Assembly: GCF_005280205.1 (NCBI RefSeq) | Contig: NZ_SUND01000021.1 | Coordinates: 23,607-87,606 of the forward strand | Source of the DNA: Bacillus yapensis | GTDB lineage: Bacteria; Bacillota; Bacilli; Bacillales; Cytobacillaceae | DNA length: 64,000 nt | Direction of reading: 5' to 3' | Part shown: in pieces, positions 38,697 through 44,689 of the stretch | Numbering within the stretch: the stretch's first letter is position 1 | How the letters are laid out: each line of letters starts with the position of its first letter | The notes under the pieces: model-generated | Databases searched by the model: none | Told to the model about the DNA's origin: nothing | The model's input: only the letters and a program-made list of their open reading frames with translations | Made by a program: the position numbers and the translations under genes

Positions 38697-39947
38697 TTAT
38701 CCCTCAGTACATATTTGTACAAATGAGATTCCCCGCGGACCATTACCAACCGCAAATGTATCAATGACGGTATTAGTCGCGACGTCGATTACCGATACGC
38801 TATCAGAACCTTGATTTGTGACATAGGCAAGAGTTCCGTCAGGCGTGATGTCGACGCCTCTTGGAGAATCCCCAACTGGAACAGTCGCAATGACGGTATT
38901 AGTGGCAGTGTCGATCACGGTCACGCTATCACCGAGAACATTGGTGACATAAGCACGAGTCCCATTAGGCGTGATGGCTACCGCTTCAGGATCGCCTCCA
39001 GCCGGAAGGGTGGCTATTACTGTATTCGTTGCAATATCAAGAACAGTTACAGTGTTAGCCGTACCGTTCGGAATATAAGCACGAGTTCCATCCGGTGTAA
39101 TCGCTATTTGTTGCGGATTAACTCCATCTGGTATTGTTGCGATGACGGTATTAGTGGCCGTGTTGATCACAGAAATACTGCTAGCTCCTTGATTTGCAAC
39201 ATAGACACGTGTTCCATCCGGTGTGATCGCCACTCCAAAAGGGGTGGTTCCTACTGGGATTGTCGCAATCACTGTGTTAGTCGCCGTATCAATGACAGAT
39301 ACAGTGCTAGCCTGCTCGTTTGAAACATAAGCACGAGTCCCGTCTGGAGTAAAGGCAACTTCGATTGGACCATTCCCAACTGGGATTGTCGCAATAACAT
39401 TATTAGTCGCAGTATCGATGACGGTCACATTATCACTTCCGAAGTTTGTAACATAGGCAGTAGATCCATCTGGGGTAAATGCCACTTCATCAGGTATACT
39501 GCCAACCGGAATCGTAGCGACAACGGTATTGGTGGCGGTGTCGACGACCGAGACCGTATTATCGTTGCTATTAACTACATACGCAAAGACATTGCAAACG
39601 AGCGGAGGAGGAACGTTACAAAGATTTCGAAAGAGTGTGATGCAGTATGTCCCACTGTCACCTAGACTTGCGCTAATGGTAAATGAAGTCGGATTATTGA
39701 CAGATTGTGAATCCGTATTTCCTGGTGCAGCGCTTAAAGTTATCGGTGGGATAGCATCCCCAGCAGCGGTCACAACTCCAGTACTGAAAGGGTCATTAAA
39801 CAATTGAAATGTTCCTGAACGATAACTACCAGCTGTGGCACTCCATACTTCTGAGCCCTCTAGAGGACCATTAAAATTTCCACAAATGGTCTCCTGAACA
39901 ATCGGACATGGTGGACAACAGGCTCCTTTGTGTTTTCTAAATTTCAT
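38697..39947 (-). CDS. S-Ena-like domain fused to a seven-blade YVTN beta-propeller (copy 1)
   Basis: 416 aa. N-terminal Cys-rich connector (GACCPPCPIVQETICGNFNG), then the shared beta domain to GTYCITLFR at about residue 110. After the linker NVPPPLVC come seven 42-residue repeats of the form AYVTNxxSDSVTVIDTATNT, VIATIPVG, TPDGT, a YVTN-type propeller. The first blade begins right after the linker and the protein ends with a Cys (QICTEG). The ATG at 39947 follows AGGTGGTGA. The N-terminal coding DNA is almost identical to the neighbour at 40063-41307, so this is a recent duplicate. No signal peptide or anchor is seen, and spore-surface location is inferred. Confidence 0.82.
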   Translation of the reverse strand: MKFRKHKGACCPPCPIVQETICGNFNGPLEGSEVWSATAGSYRSGTFQLFNDPFSTGVVTAAGDAIPPITLSAAPGNTDSQSVNNPTSFTISASLGDSGTYCITLFRNLCNVPPPLVCNVFAYVVNSNDNTVSVVDTATNTVVATIPVGSIPDEVAFTPDGSTAYVTNFGSDNVTVIDTATNNVIATIPVGNGPIEVAFTPDGTRAYVSNEQASTVSVIDTATNTVIATIPVGTTPFGVAITPDGTRVYVANQGASSISVINTATNTVIATIPDGVNPQQIAITPDGTRAYIPNGTANTVTVLDIATNTVIATLPAGGDPEAVAITPNGTRAYVTNVLGDSVTVIDTATNTVIATVPVGDSPRGVDITPDGTLAYVTNQGSDSVSVIDVATNTVIDTFAVGNGPRGISFVQICTEG

Positions 39948-39979
39948 TTTTCTCACCACCTTTAAAAAAAGTCCTATCG

Positions 39980-40014
39980 AAAAAAAGCCAAGGAGTTCTT
40001 TAGAAAGCCTTGGC
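39980..40014 (-). terminator. Strong terminator between the two YVTN genes
   Basis: On the minus strand, GCCAAGG (40008-40014) pairs with CCTTGGC (39987-39993), with an inner CTTT/AAAG extension, followed by seven T residues. It sits between co-directional genes only 115 bases apart, leaving little room for a separate promoter. Confidence 0.8.
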
Positions 40015-40062
40015 ACGCATTTGTTCTGATTTTCTTGTAGGATTAAGTGCCGGGCACTATTG

Positions 40063-41307
40063 TTATGCCTCACATACTTGTCCAATTGCGATTCCCCTCG
40101 GACCATTTTCGACGGGAATGGTAGCGATTACCGTATTTGTGTTTGTGTCAATTACTGATACTGTATCAGAACCTTCATTTGTGACATACACAAGTGAACC
40201 ATCAGGTGTGATGTCAATACCTCTTGGAGTAGTTCCAACTGGGATCGTATCAATTACCGTATTTGTCAAAGTGTCGATCACAGACACATTGTTACTGTCA
40301 AAATTACTAACGTATGCACGTGTTCCATCCGGTGTAATGACTATTCCTTCAGGACTGCCACCAACTGGGATCGTATCAATCACTGTGTTGGTTGCGATAT
40401 CAATGACCACAACCGTATCATTTAATTCAATTGTGTCATACGCACGTGTTCCATCTGGCGTAATTGCTATCATATTGGGAGCACCCGGAACGGGGATTGT
40501 TGCAATTACGGTATTTGTCGCGGTGTCAATCACTGAGACCGAACCAGATTGATTGTCAACATAGGCAAGAGTCCCATCTGGTGTAAAGTCAATTCCAAAT
40601 GGTGTCGCGCCCACTGGAATAGTGGCAATCACCATGTTAGTTGCCGTATCAATGACAGATACAGTGCCAGCCTGCTCGTTTGAAACATAGGCACGAGTCC
40701 CATCTGGGGTAACTGCTACATCTATTGGAGCATTCCCAACTGGAATTGTAGCAATCACCATATTTGTCATAGTGTCGATCACCGATACGGAATCCCCCAC
40801 GATATTTGTGATATAGACTAGAGTTCCATCTGGTGTAATGGCGGCCCCAAACGGCGCCGCGCCCACTGGGACTGTTGCGATTACCATATTTGTTGCAGTA
40901 TCGATAACGGAAACGGTATTACTTCCACCATTCGTGACATACGCCAAGACATCACAAACGAGTGGAGGCGGGACGTTACAAAGACTTCGATAGAGTGTAA
41001 TGCAGTATGTCCCGCTGTCACCTAGACTTGCGGTAATGGTAAATGAAGTCGGATTATTGACAGATTGTGAATCCGTATTTCCGGGTGCTGCGCTTAAAGT
41101 TATCGGTGGGGTAGCAGCTCCAGTAGCGGTCACAACTCCAGTACTGAAAGGGTCATTAAACAATTGAAATGTTCCTGAACGATAACTACCTGCTGTGGCA
41201 CTCCATACTTCTGAACTGTCTAGAGGACCATTAAAATTTCCACAAATGGTCTCCTGAACAATCGGACATGGTGGACAACAGGCTCCTTTGTGTTTTTTCG
41301 ATTTAAT
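40063..41307 (-). CDS. S-Ena-like domain fused to a seven-blade YVTN beta-propeller (copy 2, probable ATT start)
   Basis: 414 aa if initiated at ATT (41305-41307). Same architecture as copy 1: CC-x10-C connector, shared domain ending GDSGTYCITLYR, linker CNVPPPLVC, seven 42-residue YVTN repeats, C-terminal Cys (GQVCEA). Blade 5 is eroded (AYDTIELNDT). The start is odd. The only GTG/ATG/TTG available (GTG at 41316) overlaps the Shine-Dalgarno AGGAGG (41316-41321), whereas ATT at 41307 has 8-base spacing and aligns with the ATG of copy 1. Either a rare ATT start is used or initiation is weak. It follows the 110-aa gene by about 33 bases and is surely co-transcribed with it. Confidence 0.8.
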   Translation of the reverse strand: MKSKKHKGACCPPCPIVQETICGNFNGPLDSSEVWSATAGSYRSGTFQLFNDPFSTGVVTATGAATPPITLSAAPGNTDSQSVNNPTSFTITASLGDSGTYCITLYRSLCNVPPPLVCDVLAYVTNGGSNTVSVIDTATNMVIATVPVGAAPFGAAITPDGTLVYITNIVGDSVSVIDTMTNMVIATIPVGNAPIDVAVTPDGTRAYVSNEQAGTVSVIDTATNMVIATIPVGATPFGIDFTPDGTLAYVDNQSGSVSVIDTATNTVIATIPVPGAPNMIAITPDGTRAYDTIELNDTVVVIDIATNTVIDTIPVGGSPEGIVITPDGTRAYVSNFDSNNVSVIDTLTNTVIDTIPVGTTPRGIDITPDGSLVYVTNEGSDTVSVIDTNTNTVIATIPVENGPRGIAIGQVCEA

Positions 41308-41340
41308 TTTATCCACCTCCTTAAAAGGAATTCCTTTCTT

Positions 41341-41673
41341 TTAAGCTAATACACGCTTGTACAATGTAATACAATATGTTCCGCTGTCCCCAGCAGCTGC
41401 AGTAATGGTAAATGAAGTTGGATTGTTCACGGATTGTGAATCTGTATTTCCTGGTGCCGCGCTTAAAGCAATTGCTGGAAGTGCCGCTCCTGCTGCAGTG
41501 ACTGTTCCTGTGCTACCGGAAGAATTGAATAGTTGAAAAGTTCCAGCGATATAAGCTCCAGCTGGCGCACTCCATACTTCTTCAGCTGCTAATGCGCCGC
41601 TAAAATTTCCGCAAAAATCTTCTTGAAAAATTTCAGGAGCAGGACAACAACTACTTGAATCACAACAAGACAT
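41341..41673 (-). CDS. Single-domain S-Ena-like appendage subunit
   Basis: 110 aa, the bare form of the domain shared by this cluster: MSCCDSSSCCPAPEIFQEDF, then Cys, GNF, EVWSAPAGAYIAGTFQLFN, PGNTDSQSVNNPTSFTI and GDSGTYCITLYKRVLA. The N-terminal Cys-Cys, ten residues, Cys spacing recalls the connector by which endospore-appendage (Ena) pilins are joined by disulfides. The rest has the length of one beta-sandwich. No signal peptide, as expected for a protein assembled in the mother cell. It could be the main fibre subunit, with the propeller fusions as decorations or tips. Family assignment is from memory of DUF3992. ATG with AAAGGAGAA upstream. Confidence 0.75.
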   Translation of the reverse strand: MSCCDSSSCCPAPEIFQEDFCGNFSGALAAEEVWSAPAGAYIAGTFQLFNSSGSTGTVTAAGAALPAIALSAAPGNTDSQSVNNPTSFTITAAAGDSGTYCITLYKRVLA

Positions 41674-41892
41674 ATAAACATTCTCCTTTCCTCTTATGTC
41701 GTAAAAAGATAGATGGCCACTAGCAACATTGGAGGGTTAAAACCGGGTTTTGGAGAGTAGAATATGTTCTATCTTTTCTATTACTAGCATATAAAAGAAG
41801 GTTAAAATGGAGTGTATACTTGTCCGACTTAACAAAAATATACTTTTTCATTACCTCGAGGTTGTGACAAATCAAAGGAGCCAAGAACTTCA
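41674..41892. other. Spacer between the two short S-Ena-like genes
   Basis: Gene-free, AT-rich. On the minus strand CATATTCTA (41758-41766) matches a sigma-K -10 element, but no matching -35 lies at the right distance. AAAACCGGGTTTT (41738-41750) is a short palindrome. Transcription of the downstream genes may start here or come from 42.4 kb. Confidence 0.35.
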
Positions 41893-42378
41893 TCATACTG
41901 ATTCTTTTGGACGCAAGGGTATCCTTTTGAAAAGCGTTATGCAGTAAGTGCCGTTAGTGCCTGAAGGGGCATTGATGGTGAATGAAGTTGGGTTAATCGC
42001 TACTCTAGAAATTGTAAAGCCTGGACTGACAGCAGGAAAAATAATAGTTGGAGTAGAATTGATAGACACATTTACATCGGCGATACTACTAGATGAATTA
42101 AAAACCTGAAACGTCCCTTGAATGTAATTATTCGAAGGAGCTTGCCAGACCATTTCCTCTCCATCCATGAAGTTCCCGCAAAACTCTTCTTTGATAATTG
42201 TATCGCCCTGTGAATGATCGTGATTGTGGTGAACATGATGTTTGTGATGATCGTGGTGATCGTGATGTTTGTGATGAGCATGATGATGGTGATCAAAATC
42301 GATTTTCTTGATTATGTTTAAAACACATAGTTCTTTTGGCCATAATGACCAGCATGACTTAATGAGCCTATGAATCAT
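41893..42378 (-). CDS. His-rich S-Ena-like protein
   Basis: 161 aa. Residues 29-55 are a His-dominated tract (HHHHAHHKHHDHHDHHKHH and on), likely to bind metal. It is followed by the cluster's shared domain: IIKEEFCGNF, MVWQAPSNNYIQGTFQVFN, INPTSFTI, GTNGTYCITLFKR. It keeps the domain's Cys in FCGNF and TYCIT but lacks the N-terminal CC pair, so it cannot form the same inter-subunit disulfides. It may cap, anchor or metallate the structure. The ATG at 42378 follows AGAGGTG. A consensus sigma-K promoter lies 37-65 bases upstream. Confidence 0.75.
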   Translation of the reverse strand: MIHRLIKSCWSLWPKELCVLNIIKKIDFDHHHHAHHKHHDHHDHHKHHVHHNHDHSQGDTIIKEEFCGNFMDGEEMVWQAPSNNYIQGTFQVFNSSSSIADVNVSINSTPTIIFPAVSPGFTISRVAINPTSFTINAPSGTNGTYCITLFKRIPLRPKESV

Positions 42379-42414
42379 TACTTTACACCTCTTCTTTCTT
42401 GAACATGATTACCC

Positions 42415-42443
42415 TATTTTATGGGACGAGGAGTCATTTGGTG
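42415..42443 (-). promoter_or_regulatory. Sigma-K promoter of the appendage-like cluster
   Basis: On the minus strand, CACC (-35, 42440-42443), 16-base spacer, CATAAAATA (-10, 42415-42423). This matches the sigma-K consensus AC-N16/17-CATAnnnTA exactly. Predicted start near 42408, giving a 5' leader of about 30 bases to the 42378 start codon. It points to late mother-cell expression. Confidence 0.7.
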
Positions 42444-42584
42444 TCAGGCAAATTGGAAAAAAAGATAGAGTATTTACGAGGCCGAAATCTATTAAATAAA
42501 GGGATTTCATAGCATTAGTATATTTATGCAAAAAGGTCCTCTACCATTTTTGTAAATGAATACCTTCCTTGATTTTGAGATACA

Positions 42585-42617
42585 CTACTTTTGTCTTTAT
42601 CTATGCGACAAAAGTAG
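42585..42617 (+). promoter_or_regulatory. Inverted repeat ahead of mtlA, possible MtlR operator
   Basis: A perfect 11-bp inverted repeat CTACTTTTGTC/GACAAAAGTAG (42585-42595 with 42607-42617). Its TTGTC...GACAA half-sites are 11 bases apart, close to the TTGNC-N10-GNCAA layout I recall for MtlR boxes. It lies 78 bases upstream of mtlA. MtlR binding is inferred, and I see no convincing -10/-35 pair around it. Confidence 0.5.
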
Positions 42618-42694
42618 GTTTTAACTATGTTGATGGTGCTTTCTTTTTAGGTTACGATCGTAGTCGACTCAAAAATTAAAGGAGAGAGAGTAAC

Positions 42695-44605
42695 ATGTCT
42701 CAGTCTAATATAAAAGTGGCTGTACAGAAGTTTGGTAACTTCTTAAGTTCCATGGTAATGCCGAATATTTCAGCATTTATCGCTTGGGGATTAATTACAG
42801 CTTTATTCATACCTACTGGCTTTTGGCCAAATGAAAGCCTTGCCAACATGGTCGATCCAATGGTCAAATACCTATTACCAATCATTATCGGATACACTGG
42901 TGGTAAGCTTGTGCACGATCAGCGTGGAGCGGTTGTTGGTGCGATTGCCACAATGGGGGTTATCGCAGGTTCTGAAATCCCAATGTTCCTTGGCGCAATG
43001 GTTATGGGTCCACTTGGTGGATGGGTAATCAAAATGTTCGACAAATGGATCGAAGGAAAGGTTCGTGCAGGCTTCGAAATGCTTGTGAACAACTTCTCTG
43101 CCGGGATTCTTGGTGCAATCCTTGCAATTCTTTCGTTCTTAGGAATTGGTCCAGTTATTTCTGCTTTCACAGATTGGTTAGTGGCAGGTGTTGACTGGTT
43201 AGTTGGAACAGGACTTCTTCCATTAACAAGTATCTTAATCGAACCAGCGAAAGTATTGTTCTTAAATAATGCAATCAATCACGGTGTTCTTTCCCCAATT
43301 GGTGTAGAACAAGTTAAAGAAACTGGACAATCTATTTTGTTCCTTCTTGAAGCAAACCCAGGACCTGGTATTGGTGTCCTACTTGCATATATGTTCTTTG
43401 GCAAAGGGGCTGCAAAGAAATCAGCACCTGGTGCAGGAATCATTCACTTCTTTGGTGGTATTCATGAGATTTACTTCCCGTATATCCTAATGCGTCCACT
43501 ACTTATTGTTGCAGTTATTCTTGGTGGAATGAGTGGTGTGTTCACATTAGTAATGCTAGGTGGCGGATTATTTGCTCCATCATCACCAGGAAGTATTCTT
43601 GCGATTACAGCAGTAACACCTCACCATGCAAGTGCATATATTGCTAACTTTGCTGGTGTTATCGTAGCTGGAGTTGTATCATTCATCGTTTCGTCATTTA
43701 TCTTAAAAACTGGTAAGCAAGGCGAAGACGATCTAGAAGCTGCTGCTCAAAAAATGCAAGAAATGAAAGGCAAGAAAAGCTCAGTTGCAGGTGCTCTTAC
43801 AGAGAACCAAGGAGCTATGCCTGATAATGTTTCAAAAATCATCTTTGCTTGTGATGCGGGAATGGGTTCAAGTGCAATGGGTGCATCCCTTCTTCGTAAA
43901 AAGGTAAAAGAAGCTGGAATCAATGTGAATGTAACAAACACATCTATCAGTAATCTTCCAGCTGATGCACAAATCGTTATTACGCAAGAAGAATTAACGC
44001 CAAGAGCGCGCAAACAAGTTCCAAATGCTTATCATATTTCAGTGGACAACTTCTTATCTAGTCCTGAGTACGATAACTTAATTAGCAAGCTACAATTCCC
44101 GGCTAACTCTGAACTTGAAGAAATCGTTGAGGATGCAGAAGAAGCGGGTACAGATAATGTGGAACAAGAAAATCATTCAGATGATTTACTTCGTCCGGAA
44201 AATGTCTTCATCAACAAAGAATTTGCTAATAAAGAAGAAGCTATCCGTTTTGCAGGTAGAGCATTAGTCGATGCAGGCTATGTCGATGAGAGCTATATTG
44301 AAGCCATGATTGAACGCGATAACATGACTTCTACTTATATGGGTAACGATGTTGCGATTCCGCATGGTACAGAAGATGCGAAGAAGGCAGTATTGAAATC
44401 AGGATTTACGGTTCTACAGATTCCAAATGGTGTTGATTTCGATGGTCAAAAGGTTCGTCTTGTTTTCGGTATCGCTGGAAAAGACGGCACACATCTAGAA
44501 ATTCTATCTGGAATTGCGGTAACTTGCTCAGAAATGGAAAATATCGAAAAATTGGTAAGTGCAAAGACTGCACAAGAAATTATCGATATTCTTGGCAAGA
44601 AATAA
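42695..44605 (+). CDS. mtlA: Mannitol PTS permease, EIICBA fusion
   Basis: Imports and phosphorylates mannitol to mannitol 1-phosphate. The protein is 636 aa. The membrane EIIC domain covers about residues 1-345 (GIHEIYFPYI motif). EIIB has the phospho-Cys386 in IIFACDAGMGSS. A linker rich in Glu precedes an EIIA domain with the phospho-His557 in VAIPHGT. EIIA is fused here, whereas B. subtilis has a separate mtlF. GGAGAGAG precedes the ATG. mtlR and mtlD follow on the same strand. Confidence 0.96.
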   Translation: MSQSNIKVAVQKFGNFLSSMVMPNISAFIAWGLITALFIPTGFWPNESLANMVDPMVKYLLPIIIGYTGGKLVHDQRGAVVGAIATMGVIAGSEIPMFLGAMVMGPLGGWVIKMFDKWIEGKVRAGFEMLVNNFSAGILGAILAILSFLGIGPVISAFTDWLVAGVDWLVGTGLLPLTSILIEPAKVLFLNNAINHGVLSPIGVEQVKETGQSILFLLEANPGPGIGVLLAYMFFGKGAAKKSAPGAGIIHFFGGIHEIYFPYILMRPLLIVAVILGGMSGVFTLVMLGGGLFAPSSPGSILAITAVTPHHASAYIANFAGVIVAGVVSFIVSSFILKTGKQGEDDLEAAAQKMQEMKGKKSSVAGALTENQGAMPDNVSKIIFACDAGMGSSAMGASLLRKKVKEAGINVNVTNTSISNLPADAQIVITQEELTPRARKQVPNAYHISVDNFLSSPEYDNLISKLQFPANSELEEIVEDAEEAGTDNVEQENHSDDLLRPENVFINKEFANKEEAIRFAGRALVDAGYVDESYIEAMIERDNMTSTYMGNDVAIPHGTEDAKKAVLKSGFTVLQIPNGVDFDGQKVRLVFGIAGKDGTHLEILSGIAVTCSEMENIEKLVSAKTAQEIIDILGKK

Positions 44606-44625
44606 ATTATATGAATTGGCTGAAT

Positions 44626-44654
44626 AGAAAAGCGTAGTATTGCGCTTTTCTTTT
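44626..44654 (+). terminator. Terminator between mtlA and mtlR
   Basis: AGAAAAGCG/CGCTTTTCT stem (44626-44634 with 44643-44651), 8-base loop, then a short T-run. It probably reduces, but may not abolish, readthrough into mtlR. Confidence 0.7.
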
Positions 44655-44689
44655 CCGTGTTTTTCGTTATTTTAATTAGGAACGAGTTG

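Noticed and set aside
38555..38764. In-frame 70-residue N-terminal extension of the LVIVD gene
   Set aside because: It overlaps the end of the preceding gene, has no ribosome binding site, and resembles the extension of the next gene only because duplicated DNA is read in the same frame.
39948..40106. In-frame 53-residue N-terminal extension of the first YVTN gene
   Set aside because: It runs through a strong terminator hairpin and lacks a binding site. The ATG at 39947 has a good one.
39529..40552. Plus-strand open frames opposite the propeller genes
   Set aside because: They mirror the repeated blades of the minus-strand genes and carry no ribosome binding sites.
41314..41316. GTG at 41316 as start of the second YVTN gene
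   Set aside because: Its first base is the last base of the AGGAGG Shine-Dalgarno, which makes initiation there sterically impossible with that site. No other site lies at a proper distance.
41758..41766. CATATTCTA as a second sigma-K promoter for the 110-aa gene
   Set aside because: The -10 matches, but no AC-type -35 is found 16-17 bases upstream, so it is only noted.
42569..42597. TTGATT-N17-TGTCTT as the mtlA promoter
   Set aside because: The -10 is poor and lies within the inverted repeat. An activator-dependent promoter is possible but cannot be placed.
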